Of a stretch of 64,000 bases of DNA, positions 22,786 through 34,322 are shown one piece after another (position 1 is the stretch's first letter; every line of letters starts with the position of its first letter). The DNA comes from Marthasterias glacialis. Taxonomy: Eukaryota > Echinodermata > Asteroidea > Forcipulatida > Asteriidae. The position numbers and the translations under genes are program-made. Under the pieces are notes generated by a model. The model saw only the letters and a list, made by a program, of their open reading frames with translations. It did no database searches and was not told the DNA's origin. The stretch is taken from positions 9,136,108-9,200,107 of the forward strand of contig OU452222.1 of the NCBI GenBank assembly GCA_911728455.2, written 5' to 3'.

Positions 22786-23979
22786 ATGGGCGTCTTACGA
22801 TGCTATGAGTGTGGCGAAACATTTTACAGGAAATGGAACCTAACGAGGCACTTGGGGACGCACCAAACCGAGAGAGAACGATACCGCTGCCCACTTTGCC
22901 CTACCAATACCTCTTTCACACGGTTTGAGGACCTAAGGAGGCATACAAGAAAAGTACATCTACCGTCAGGAAGTGATACGGAGCAGAAAGTGGAGAAAGG
23001 AGAAAAGAGGGAAGCGGAAAGCCATATGAAGGAGAGGCAGAGGAAGAAAAGAAGGGATGGAGAAGCCCGACATGCAAATGAAGATGAAAGACGGAGGGAG
23101 GAAAAGGAACGGCGGGACGAGGGAAAGAGGAAAGAAGTAAATACACGGCAAGACGGAGGAAAAAGGGGAGAGGAGGATAAGAAACAGAAGGAAGAGAAGA
23201 AACGGCAAGACGAAGAAAAGAGGAAGGAGAAGGAAAGACAGAGGGAGGAGAGACGACAGGAGGAGGAAAGAAAGAAGGAAAAGAGACGACAGGAGGAGGA
23301 AAGGAAACAGGAAGAGGAAAGAAAGAGGGAAGAGAAACGACAAGAGGAAGAGATGGAAAATGAGAGACGTCAGGAGGAGGAAAGGAAACAGGAAGAGGAA
23401 AGAAAGAAGGAAGAGAAACGACAAGAGGAAGAGATGGAAGATGAAAGACGGAGGGAGGAGGGACCACAGGAGGAAAAGAAAAGAGAGGAACGAGGGAGTG
23501 ATGAGCAACGACAACTCGAGGGAGATAAAGAGGGAGAGGAACAGACAGAGATGGGGAGACAAGAAATATGTGACAATGGTGTCGCTCTATGGGACAATGA
23601 AATGGAGGAGTTCTTGAGGAAGTATGTTGAACCCTCACCCCCTTTCAACGGATTATCGTCAAAAGTACAACATCCCCCCATAGGGAGGAAGGATCTGTCA
23701 GCAATGAGTCCGTCGCCCTCTATGATCTCATCCAGTTCCAGTTCGAGTTCCAGTTCCAGTTCGAGTTCCAGTTCCAGTTCCAGTTCCAGTTCCAGTTCCA
23801 GTTCCATCGATTCTGGAAACAGTCGCTCAAAAGGTGGCCAGTTGGTGTTGGAGAAATTGCTAACGGGTAAACTGTCAAAAATCAGAGAGAAGCATACCAC
23901 ATACGAGTATAATTTGGAAGGAAGAAAGATAAAGACATCAGTTACAGTGCGGGATTATTTCTTAACGTCAGAAGAATAG
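22786..23979 (+). CDS. Accessory ORF3: two C2H2 fingers, K/E/R coiled coil, poly-Ser
   Basis: 397 aa, in the position where an envelope gene would be. Residues 1-60 hold two C2H2 zinc fingers (CYECGETF...HLGTH and CPLC...HTRKVH). Residues about 65-265 are an extremely charged K/E/R/Q region likely to form a long helix or coiled coil, with an internal duplication of a roughly 25-residue segment. About 314-340 is a pure serine run encoded by AGTTCC/AGTTCG hexamers. The last 50 residues return to normal composition (LVLEKLLTGKLSKIREKH). There is no signal peptide or membrane segment, so it is not an envelope. Function is unknown; nucleic-acid or chromatin binding is a guess from the fingers. The complete frame in a young element suggests it is maintained. 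Confidence 0.85.
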   Translation: MGVLRCYECGETFYRKWNLTRHLGTHQTERERYRCPLCPTNTSFTRFEDLRRHTRKVHLPSGSDTEQKVEKGEKREAESHMKERQRKKRRDGEARHANEDERRREEKERRDEGKRKEVNTRQDGGKRGEEDKKQKEEKKRQDEEKRKEKERQREERRQEEERKKEKRRQEEERKQEEERKREEKRQEEEMENERRQEEERKQEEERKKEEKRQEEEMEDERRREEGPQEEKKREERGSDEQRQLEGDKEGEEQTEMGRQEICDNGVALWDNEMEEFLRKYVEPSPPFNGLSSKVQHPPIGRKDLSAMSPSPSMISSSSSSSSSSSSSSSSSSSSSSSSSSIDSGNSRSKGGQLVLEKLLTGKLSKIREKHTTYEYNLEGRKIKTSVTVRDYFLTSEE

Positions 23980-24006
23980 GCATTTTTATTATCTTTAACT
24001 TGTAAA

Positions 24007-24180
24007 AGAAAATTGAGGATTGTTGTTAAAAAAAAATAAAATGTTGCAGATAATGGAATTGAGGATTGTTGTCGTTAAAAAAATGTTGCAGATAATGGAA
24101 TTGAGGATAGTTGTTTTAAACAAATGTTGTTGCAGATAATGGAATTGAGGATTGTTGTTTAAAAAAATGTTGCAGATTTG
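24007..24180 (+). repeat. Four ~45-bp tandem repeats before the polypurine tract
   Basis: Units share the core AATTGAGGATTGTTGT, a variable A/T stretch and ATGTTGCAGATAATGG. Four copies are visible, the last truncated to ATGTTGCAGATTTG. They lie in the 3' untranslated part of the element between ORF3 and the 3' LTR. Confidence 0.85.
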
Positions 24181-24265
24181 TTAAAAGAAGTAATGATTAT
24201 TCTGGATCTTAAGAATTGTTTAACAAATTTCATAATTTTAAATACGCTGGGGACAGCGTAAGTCT

Positions 24266-24278
24266 CAGGAGGGGGCAG
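24266..24278 (+). other. Polypurine tract
   Basis: AGGAGGGGGCAG abuts the TGTGGCG start of the 3' LTR, the expected position and composition for the plus-strand primer of an LTR retrotransposon. Confidence 0.8.
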
Positions 24279-26144
24279 TGTGGCGTGAGGTGGCGCACTC
24301 ACTTAAATTTTATTCATTGTTTTATTCGTAGTGTGCTCTTACCTTTTAGACATAAATCACTAACTTCTTTGCAGTGTATAAATCTTGTAATTCCTGTAAA
24401 CATTACCGTTTCATTTCACGGAAGATTACTGTAACATACTTCTCCGTCTGACTTCCGTTCAGTGATCAACGTCCAAGTTCGTTAAATGTTAAATAGCGTG
24501 ACGTCACCGGGTTTCCGGATCACGTGATGATTTTATTATGATTATTTCTCTTAATAATCAGCTTTAATTGTTTTTGCTTGATTTGATGATGTATTAATTC
24601 TACAAATAATTGTTGAGATTAAATGTTCAGATGATGTGACAATGGTTATCGTAAATACAAACTTTGGGACTTATTAAATATATCTAAGGTCGCCATCTTG
24701 GTTGCTATAAACAATCAAACTCTAGACCAATCAGTGACGCGGCGGCTAGTATAAAAGCGAGTGCATCTGCCTTTTTGCTATCAGTTGCCGCAAGTTAAAG
24801 TCTCTGCTAAATTAGGTAAGAAATTTAAGAGTATTTTTACTCCTTTATTGATTTGATTGGTCGAAGTGTGTTTTATTATAGCTCCATCAAATATAGATTT
24901 TGTTGTGCACTTTCAAAGAATTATTCCTTGCTCAGATGGAATATAAATTTTAGGGAATTCTTGTGCATTTATTTCTGCATTGTTCTCATATTAATATTAA
25001 ACTCAATATATTTCGGCAGGAATGTACACGATGTAACTTGATGATATTTGTCCAATTATTGCTAAATCTTTGTGAATATTTAAGGATGTTAGTATGATCA
25101 GTTGCCGCAAGTTAAAGTCTCTGCTAAATTAGTTTTGTTTAAGGGCGGAGTCGGCGGCAACTCAACAACTTATAAGTCATAGCCATTTCTCAAATACTCC
25201 GGCGCTGCGGGTGTTTAGTAGCAGTCAACCTGGCGGAGTAATAGTACGGGTACTGCGGGTGTTTAGTGAGTAGCAGTTGAACCTGGCGGAGTATCAGAAC
25301 GGGAACTGCGGGTGTTTAGTAGCAGTCAACCTGGCGGAGTAATAGTACGGGTACTGCAGGTGTTTTAGTGAGTAGCAGTTGAACCTGGCGGAGTACCAGA
25401 ACGGGAACTGCGGGTGTTTAGTAGCAGTCAACCTGGCGGAGTAATAGTACGGGTACTGCAGGTGTTTAGTAGCAGTCAACCTGGCGGAGTAATAGTACGG
25501 GAACTGCAGGTGTTTAGTAGCAGTCAACCTGGCGGAGTAATAGTACGGGAACTGCAGGTGTTTAGTAGCAGTCAACCTGGCGGAGTAATAGTACGGGTAC
25601 TGCAGGTGTTTTAGTGAGTAGCAGTTGAATCTGGCGGAGTACCAGAACGGGAACTGCAGGTGTTTAGTAGCAGTCAACCTGGCGGAGTAATAGTACGGGT
25701 ACTGCAGGTGTTTTAGTGAGTAGCAGTTGAACCTGGCGGAGTACCAGAACGGGAACTGCGGGTGTTTTAGTAAGAGTTGCTGACCATAAAGGCGGAGTAA
25801 TTGCAGAGTGTTGCTGACGGCATTATAGGCGGAGTAATTTCAGACTGGGTTGTGTTTATGACTCCGGCAATCGATTATTTATTTATGCATTATCATTATT
25901 GTAAAGAGAATTCAAGTTCAGAATAAAGAAGTGTTTAAACGTTAACTGAGGCTTCGAGGTACATGTATTTTCTTCCACCATTTTGTAATAATTGGAGTTT
26001 TAACTACCTGGTTGTATACTTCAACCAAACGAATCTTTGGGATCCACACAAATTTTATTGTCGAAGTAGCCCACCACAACCGCTCGAAAGAGCGCCCTCT
26101 ACGTTGACGACCGGAGTGGAGACGAGGCGGCCGCGAACGCGACA
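24279..26144 (+). repeat. 3' LTR (1,866 bp)
   Basis: Same length as the 5' LTR and, wherever I compared them, the same sequence, at an offset of 8,705 bp. This includes the TATA box (24,750), the 36-bp duplication, the tandem array (25,206-25,773) and AATAAA (25,922-25,927). It ends GCGACA at 26,144. Confidence 0.95.
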
Positions 26145-27498
26145 CAATCAACCTGCCCTGCCTTCAAGGAATCAGAGGGGGCGTACGTGCATTTTTTTAT
26201 GTAGCGTCAACGGTCGCTTGGGTGTTAAAGGCGAGCAAGGTCGACGGTTAGGGTTGAGGGTTTGAAATCTTTTTTGTGCGTGTACTCACAGGACTCACTG
26301 ACATTCCTGTTACATGAGTGAGAAGTGAGTCAATTATTATTTTTTTTTTATTCATTTTTTTATTTAATAAATTTGTGTATGTTTTGATTTGGTGTTTTTT
26401 TTATTATTAATTTGAGGGTATTTTTGGGTTGTCCAAATCTCACTCGACTTGCTTTGATCTTAGGCGTACCTTCTAATCAATTTTTTTTTAATAAAATTTA
26501 TATTTTTCAAGTTTGTTCGCGTAATAAGTGTTGATGAAACCATGGTTTATCTTATCATAACCACTTTTATTTAAATATTCCAATAAAAGAGTTGTTTTGT
26601 CAGTTATGAGCTATTTGTGCAGAAAAAAACAAATATAACTTGAATCGTTTTGTATTCGCACTGGTGGAAAATTGGGAAATGCATAAAAATGTTTTATTCC
26701 CTCATTGTGGGAAATTCATTATTTTCCATCATTAAAGGGGACGTGTCGTCATGATCATAGGTAGGCCTGTGGCTGTGTTTGGAAAAGATGAACTCCCCAC
26801 ATCTCTCCTCCGCCCCGCCCCCATACTGCACGCGCTGGCCGTCTTTGTCCGGCATTTATATTTCCCATTGAAAGGGTAATAATGTAATTAAATAACTTAA
26901 CTTTATTATTTTGTTAAGAAAGCTTCCTCTATGCTCTAACCATTGTTAGCTTAAAACTAGGAAGCCCATAACGTCCATTATGCAGAGGGCGCTGTTAGAC
27001 TTGTATACCTTGCGTTAGTCCTTTATAAATTATAATTATTTGTTTTGATCATTTATATATTTGTTTTTGATCATTTACATATTTGTTTTTTTGATCATTT
27101 ATATCAAATTATTTGTTTTTGATCATTTATATTATATTTTTGATCATATTTGTTTTTGATCGTTTATATTTATTAAGTTGTTATTTGGTCCTGTATATTT
27201 TTCATTCCGTCCTCAATATAAATGGATTTGCCACTAAATAATTATATGGTTTTGCTCCTAGATATATTTGTAATTATGAGCGGTAATTTGTTGTTGAGGG
27301 AGGTTGACCAAAACGACGTTTGTTTTGTTTTGTTTTTGTTTTTTTGAGGGGGGAGGGGTTGATTTTTTTTTCGGGGGGAGGGGCAATCGAATCATGTCCA
27401 AAGGTATAAAAACTGGGTTAGTTTTAACAGAAAAAGACTATACAAAATGGGTTTATTTTACTGGATTGATTGTTTGTTTGTTTGTTTGTTTGTTTGTT

Positions 27499-27561
<63 letters not shown>

Positions 27562-28622
27562 TTGTTTGTTTGTTTGTTTGTTTGTTTGTTTGTTTGTTTG
27601 CTTGCTTGCTTGCTTGCTTGCTTGCTCGTTCGCTTGCTTGCTTGCTTGTTTGTTTGTTTGCTTTTTTGTTTGTTTTTATATGATAATAATATGCGTATAA
27701 TGACAAAAGGAAGACAAAGGGGGAGAATCATACTTCATTCGAATCATACAGCAAGGCAAACGAAACGTAATGACAAACGAAACAAAATGTTCTACAATGT
27801 TTGCTATAGAGGAAATCCAACAGGCATAGTGATTTTTACCAGTAGTAGTCACGTGTTTTCGAGATAAAGTGTAACTGGTATTTTGTCAGGAATTGCTGAC
27901 ACTTGCGCACTAGTCTCATTTTTTTCTCTCAACAAAATCGAACCGAGACTACTTTGCGGCGCGCGCTCTGCAGACAACAAAAAATCCCGCGCAATCTCTA
28001 AAAAAGTATAGTTTATCATGCGGAAGAGGCGTGGCGTGGGTATGACACGTTGGCCAACCAATCGCAAGGCTAGCATGGGAGTACGATGGGGGGGGGGGGG
28101 GGGAATCAGATGCCCATAAAATGTTGATCAAAGCCCCAGCAGACTTTCACTTAGTAATATCTCATTCAGGATAGTGAGTAATTTTTGGTTCTTGGAAAAA
28201 AAGAGAATATTTATTGTTAAGTTATCTAAAACCACACAACTCGAAATCCGTAGTCCCATTGATGACTTTGAGAAAGACTATATTACGTTCGGTTAAAACA
28301 TAGTCCTTCTCGATGGTTGAAACATGTGGCGGCCCTGATTACCATATTTTGGAGTAGAATACAAATTGGTAGTTGAATTGACTTCTTGCTGATATTGACC
28401 GTTGGATTTAGGATAGAGTCAAACCTGTAAATTCAATGAGTTTGAAAAAGTAAAGCTCATCATCTGTAAGTGAACTTTTAAGTTCTTCAAGTGAGCGTCC
28501 TTGAGGGCGCCCCGTTCAAACAGCGCTCAGCACATCACGCACAGCGCATGCGGCACTAAGCATACATGTACATGTACATTGTATACTTTTATGTACAGTC
28601 GTCTAACACAAGATTTACGCTA
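26145..28622. other. Intergenic spacer with simple repeats, no gene
   Basis: Between the LTR element and the DNA transposon. It holds AT-rich imperfect repeats of TTTGATCATTTATAT (about 27,043-27,175), a compound microsatellite (27,470-27,675) and a G-run at 28,088-28,103. Long open frames across the microsatellite encode only Cys/Leu/Val/Phe or Lys/Gln/Thr repeats and are rejected. This sequence originally lay upstream of GCSH. Confidence 0.6.
27470..27675 (+). repeat. Compound (TTTG)n-(TCTG)n-(TTTG)n-(CTTG)n microsatellite
   Basis: Successive blocks of TTTG, TCTG, TTTG and CTTG tetramers over about 200 bp, with block boundaries that look like single-base interruptions spread by slippage. 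Confidence 0.95.
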
Positions 28623-28630
28623 GATTAATA
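28623..28630. repeat. Left target site duplication GATTAATA
   Basis: Matches 39,784-39,791 exactly. The match extends leftward to CTAGATTAATA (28,620-28,630 against 39,781-39,791), where the right-hand CTA is also the inverted-repeat end, so the true duplication is 8 to 11 bp. Confidence 0.85.
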
Positions 28631-28631
28631 T

Positions 28632-28763
28632 TAGTCTTGGTTCAAGACTCTCCTGGTACTGATATTTCCCACGATCTATTACCACAAGAGGGCGCGCTCT
28701 CACCATAGACCGCTATCACCCCGAGTCCGCTATCACAGGAGAGTCTTGGCACTTTCGTAATTT
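28632..28763 (+). repeat. Left terminal inverted repeat (132 bp)
   Basis: Identical to the reverse complement of 39,652-39,783. The tip AGTCTTGGTTCAAGACT is itself a hairpin palindrome. CAAGACTCTCCTG near the tip reappears inverted as CAGGAGAGTCTTG near the inner end, and CCGCTATCAC is directly repeated inside. These repeated motifs are plausible transposase-binding sites. Confidence 0.97.
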
Positions 28764-29051
28764 GTATTTACATAATTTATGCAAACGTCATAGATTTCTA
28801 TTAAATATGCAGCGTTTTATCGAATATGCAACGTACTGATGAATATGCAAATTACAATGTCTTGTACCCAGGCTATCTCTCAATTTCGGTGTATGGAGAT
28901 CAGTGGCGTGTGGGTATTGTATACACATCCACGCGTCGAAAAGCAAAACATGAGTGTAAACACGACGGGACGCAGAGCTTAGCTTGCTACACACAGTAGC
29001 AAGAGCTACTAGAGTGAACCCTCGATTGTGTGGAGGTTGTTGTGTCACAAA

Positions 29052-31714
29052 ATGGCTGCTCGCATTGACCAGCGTTATCTTGACGAAGCGTTTGATTTTG
29101 TTTCAAAAAAATTAAGTCTACGAGACGGGCTGAAAAGCCAGCAATCGACCGCTCTCAAACTGTTGCTTGAAGGTCACGATTTATTTGTCAACTTACCGAC
29201 GGGGTTTGGAAAAAGTGTGATTTTTCAAGCTGCGCCGATAATTTACAATTTTGTAAACGACATAAGAAGAGCCGATGCTGCTGAACATACTATTACTACT
29301 ACTACTAGTACTACTACTAGTGCTACTACTGCCGAAAGAGCCCTCGTCATCGTTGTCCTCCCTCTCAAAGCCCTCGTTGTTGACCAGTTGGACAGAGTTA
29401 GAAAAATTGGTCTCGATGCTGCCGATATTACATCTGAGGTGACGGATAATGTGCTAGAGAATCCAGGCAATTTTTCGATTATATTTTCAAGTCCGGAGAC
29501 GCTTTGTGGACAACGAGGGAAAGAGCTTATCTATGCAGTGCGAGATAGATGCTCAGCGTTGTTTGTTGACGAAAGTCATTGTGTTTCAAAATGGTAAGAA
29601 ATTTTGGTGTCAGGACACTTTGTACCTTTACCACTTCGTACCCTGGACACTTCATACCTTATGCAAGGTACGAAGTGACTTTGGACACTTCGTACCCTGG
29701 ACACTTCGTACCTTTCCTAAGACACTTCGTGCCTTCAAACAAGACACTTCGTACCTTCCAAAAAATTCAAAATAATATCTTTACAAAGGATGTCATTCTT
29801 TTATTAATTATAATACTTGTAAACGAACGCTGTATGAATGTGCCGTCAAAGTCTATCCACGTCACAAATAACGCAACTTAAATAAATTAGGAAAAAAATA
29901 AGTAACGAATAATGATTCAATCAAATACACTCCAATTAATTTGTTCAGAATACAATAGCCCAGTGCACACACTACAACGTGCAACACAGAAGGTACAAAG
30001 TGACTCGGCTGGCGATACGAAGTGACTCTGTCGGTGGTACGAAGTGACCAAGGTACGAAGTGACCAGGGTACGAAGTGGTAAAGGTAATAATTTTACATA
30101 ATTTTTGGGTGCCATTTAATGTATCTAATCATTCATGGTTGCAATTTTCAATCTAATTTGTGGGTGTTGTGGGGGGGGGGTTCAAGAGGTAGGAGGGTTC
30201 AGGGGGTGGGGAGCACATGAATTTTTAATTTTAAACTGAAGATTGGACACACACAAAAAAATTAAGGTTACTGTTTCTTATACACTTAATATAATCAAAA
30301 GACCCACAAAAGCACATTCATAAGTAAATGCTTATTGTACTTTGTAGTATGGTTCATTCACAGTACTAACAACTGGATCATTAAGAAGTGTTATGATTAT
30401 AAATTCTTTTTTATTTTTCTCTATTTTGTTGTTTACAGGGGTCACTCATCTGGACAGAGTAGTGCATTCCGAAAGTGCTACGGCCAACTTGGACAACTAC
30501 GCTCCATACTGAAATTGTCAACATCAATTGTAGCATTAACCGCAACAGCTACAAAGAAAGTAAGAAAGACAGTTGTTGAAAGTTTGGCAATGCGCAACTA
30601 TGTCCTCATTGAGGAGAGTCCGGAACGAAAAAACATCAAGTATGTTGTAGAGAAAACTTCAACTAAGAACTTTGAAGGTCTATTTCAGTGGCTAGTTAAA
30701 GACATTAAGGACAATGGAAGTTCAACAAACCGTGTCATTGTGTACTGCCAATCTAGGAAATTGGTCAGTGAACTTTATCTAATATTTCGCTCTCTTCTTC
30801 CCAAGCAGTACCAAACATATTTCAATATGTACCATACTAATACAGATGATGACGTACAGCGATTAATTATTGACAGTTTCGGCCAAGAAGATGGAGATGT
30901 AAGGGTTCTTTTTGCAACCATTGCTTTTGGGATGGGCATTGATGTGAAAGGTGTCCACACAGTTATAATCGTCGGCCATCCATCAGATTTAGATGACCTC
31001 ATGCAGCTGAGTGGTAGAGCAGGTCGTGATGGTATTCAAAGTGTAGCCATCCTCATTGAGTATCCAGGGGCAGGATCAGGCGTCAAGACAACCGACGAAA
31101 TGAAGGAATTCATGCAGGGTGTTTCCTGCAGGCGCAGCATATTAAGGAACAGTTTCCCCACCTCCGAAACAGATTCAGAAGAGGACATTGTGAAACACAA
31201 CTGCTGTGATGTATGTGCACAGGCATGTCTTTGTGAGGGAGACATTTGTTCCATTGAACCATCTTTTCCGGAACAACAACTTCATAGTATCATGATCCAT
31301 GGACCTTCCTCGGGTGAATTTCAAGTTTGTTCTGTACCTGATAGTGAGATAGAAATACTCACTGATCAACTGAATGATTTCAGGGAGAAACTGTTAGTTG
31401 ACACTAGTAGCCATTTGTATACCGGTAGGGACATGGCGTGTGGGCTGTCTGTAAGTACTATCAAGCGTATCATCTCCGAATGTAACTTAATTTTTAATTT
31501 TCATCAGTTTTGTGAGAGGTATCCATTTGGAACTAAGTCAATTGCTTCGGCAGTATGGGAGATCATCCAAAATACTTTGAAGCGCCAAGGTGACCTTCCA
31601 TCATCAGGTACTCAGCATCTCCCTGAAGATACATTGCTTGATGAGGAAGATGAGGAGGATTTTTTTAGTGGTGAATACGCTGAGATAGATTTATATGGTA
31701 GTGACAGTAACTAA
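29052..31714 (+). CDS. RecQ-type DNA helicase of the transposon
   Basis: Two exons, 29052-29593 and 30439-31714, join in frame (TG/G across the intron gives Trp) to give 605 aa. The start is the ATG in CACAAAATGG; the upstream GTG is ignored. Visible SF2/RecQ motifs: SQQ, Walker A LPTGFGKS (K54), LPLKALVVDQ, DESH (173-176, where DEAH is usual), CVSKWGH, ALTATAT, VIVYCQSRK, FGMGID and the arginine-finger box QLSGRAGRDG. A RecQ zinc-binding segment follows (CRR ... HNCCDVCAQACLC). The C-terminus ends in an acidic tail (DEEDEED); no RQC winged helix or HRDC is recognised. It would unwind DNA 3'-5' during transposition or repair of the excision site. AATAAA signals at 32,034 and 32,584 are candidates for the 3' end. 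Confidence 0.9.
29625..30085. repeat. MITE-like insertion in the helicase intron
   Basis: The ends are inverted repeats (CCTTTACCACTTCGTACC on the left, its complement on the right), flanked by TA on both sides. About a dozen copies of CACTTCGTACC or close variants are arranged mainly in one orientation on the left and the opposite orientation on the right, like arrayed subterminal transposase-binding sites. It is non-coding and lies entirely within the intron 29,594-30,438. Confidence 0.7.
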
Positions 31715-34322
31715 ATTCAGGGATGAGATTCATTGCCCACAAAGGAGTCTGAAACTAGCATCCAAATTTTGGGAGATATATTGAAATGATATTTCCATCC
31801 ACCTTTTAAGAACCTTCAAAATTTCAAGGAGCTTTTGGGAACAGTATTTTCAGAAGTACAAAATAGATCAGAGAGCTTGTTTTCTTTATATCTGAAGAAA
31901 AGAACAGCTACTTTTCCAACTGGCAGACATGAAAAAGTGTTCATTCAGAAAAAAGTCTGAAAAATTTCATCCCTGTAAATTATGTGTACATTAGACATCC
32001 ATACGACTCATATCATGGGAACAAATTTTGTTGAATAAACATCATTATGAACAATGACCAATGTCAAACAAATTTGTGAAGAACTTTTTGACAGCTACAC
32101 GTTGTACTCTTATCTGACAAACAGGTAATTAGTTGATTTGTGAATTCTGGAATTTTAGAACATGAAACAGTACATTCGTTTTGTTTCCAAAATTGTATGG
32201 TTTCTATTTATCTGGGGATATTGACCTTGATAAGGTGGATTTTTGGTAGTTCCAAGAATAAAACTTGGAAAACCATTCCAATTTTTAAAAAATATGACAA
32301 CTACTCTTCAGTAACAATAGGATGTAAATTAGTGGGTCTCCCGAATGCAGCTGAAATTATCTTTGTGAAACAGGCAATTTGATCATGGATCGAGGTCTGC
32401 TGACGGTCCACATTTCCTTGTGAATAACATTTGATTTGGAATAGGAAAATTTGTATGTGTTCTAACAACTTTAAGAGGTAAAATTAATAGAAACAAATGA
32501 AAACTCAAAAATAATTCAATGTACACCAAAATAGTGTTGGTTGAAGAAGTGCAGCAGACTCAGTTTGTCTTATGAAATGTGAAAATAAATTATTGAGTAC
32601 AACAAACACATTTTTTGTATTAAAATATTTTGTAAAATGTAATTTTATTTAAAGGAGACTGCTGGATTTGACATTGATAATTTTACTGCATTTTAATATT
32701 AAGAATAATGAACTATACTTTTATAAGGTTAAATTAAATTAAAGTGGTCTAGATGTCAGCTAATTTACCAAAAATAGTCTTAAGAAAAATTAGGTCATTA
32801 GTCGGCAAACTGTATACAGCAACAACAACTATAATTTATAAGGCGCTCTTCCATCAAGATCATAGCGCACTTAGCCAGCCGGGTAATTTACATTGTATGT
32901 ATAAAAATATTATTCTAAAGGCCCACCCCCAACATCCAAGTAACAGAAAACATTTTCTTTAGAAAACTTCCGAGGCTATACACAATCTTCCTTAAAATGA
33001 TCACAGAATGTACACATTCAGATGACCCCCAAGGCAGAATCAGATGATGTGATGACTTTTTATTAACAGTTGAATTGCTAGCATTTTACAAGTAATAAAA
33101 TGGATATATTTCCATTACACACCTTGAAGCTCATAACCATTTTTTAATACATGCAGACTACTGCAATACATGTACATGTACCCCTGTACATGACCAAGTG
33201 ATTGACAGCTTATTTACACATAGGGCCTATGTTAAATAATAATTAAACTGTAAATAAATAACTACATGTATGTACATTATTTTGTTTATTAGAACATAAA
33301 AGTCATGTCAACAACGAGGTCTTTTTTCAAATGTGACCTATGTTAACTTTTGCTTTAAAGAACAAGATAATTGTCAGAATAAAGAGGCAGTCTTTATCAT
33401 GTTTATCTTTGTTTCTTATTTGAAAGATAGCTTTAACATTCCAACTGGCTGACTGAATTTCAGTGCATGTAAGACAAATACTGCATATATTTTCAATACC
33501 AGTATCTCAGTAGAAGTTTATAATATTGCGAAGTGATATCAATTCATAGAATGTTTAAGTGGTTTATGCCAAAGCTATGGGCAATTTGGGGATGTATGAC
33601 TTCAATAAAAAGATTAAGCAAGGACGAAAACCTGGTACATGTACTTTGAGTTTCAAATGGTGTAAAATCTATTTTAGAAAGGCAACGTGTATTTAATAAG
33701 TTATTACATGTTTAAAACGTTCAACAAATATTTGTATGAAAATCCACCAGGTTAGATTATTTGAATGAATGCATTATTCCAAAATCAAATAATGTAGTGT
33801 ATCTGACAAGAAAGTAATCAATCATGTGGGTCATTTAATATGAAAATAAATGTACCACTCTTTTATTTTATGATGAAAGCCACCCCTAAAAAATAATAAC
33901 ATGGAATAAATAATTAAAGTAAAATAAATAAACAAATATCTAAAACAGAAACATAACATACTTTGTTAATATTTTGTTCATAAGTGCTCCAAAATTTAAA
34001 GTATGTATATAAAAAAAACCTTCGGACTGTCCACCTGTGTTGGGTACATACATGTACCAGTCAAAAAAGGTTTGTGCAAATGAACATAAATTAAAAAAAA
34101 AAAAAAAAGATTTTTGTACAGACACAGTCGTGTTTATGTTTTCTTTTTTTTCCTGTGTAATGTGACATTCTAGTATTAGAAAGATTTTTGTCCACTCTTT
34201 TCTCTAATATATTAAAATAAAAAAATGTCACATAAATCGTCTCCTTGCTTGAGAGTGGAAATATTTCAATAGCTTTTCCAAAAGTATATTTGAATATATT
34301 GTACATGTTGAAAATGTACATC
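31715..34322. other. Non-coding middle of the transposon
   Basis: About 2.6 kb between the convergent stop codons of the helicase and the DUF6589-like gene. It is AT-rich and contains likely polyadenylation signals for both (AATAAA at 32,034-32,039 and 32,584-32,589 on plus; TTTATT at 33,862-33,867 for the minus gene). No supported coding frame. Confidence 0.6.

Larger units (their letters stand above)
15574..26144 (+). mobile_element. Complete Ty3/gypsy-type LTR retrotransposon with third ORF
   Basis: A 10,571-bp element bounded by two 1,866-bp LTRs (15,574-17,439 and 24,279-26,144) that start TGTGGCG and end GCGACA. The LTRs have exactly the same length, and open frames inside them translate identically at an offset of 8,705 bp, so insertion was recent. 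Order: LTR, primer-binding site, gag, pol (protease, RT, RNase H, integrase), zinc-finger ORF3, 45-bp repeats, polypurine tract, LTR. RT before integrase is the Ty3/gypsy (Metaviridae) order. No chromodomain is seen at the integrase C-terminus. The flanks show only CAAG/CAAT (3 of 4 bases), so a clean target duplication is absent. Confidence 0.96.

Noticed and set aside
22916..23900. Long minus-strand frames opposite ORF3
   Set aside because: Antisense shadows of the K/E/R-rich and poly-Ser coding sequence.
27304..27867. 187-aa frame and several others over the microsatellite
   Set aside because: Translation of TTTG/TCTG/CTTG repeats; low-complexity only.
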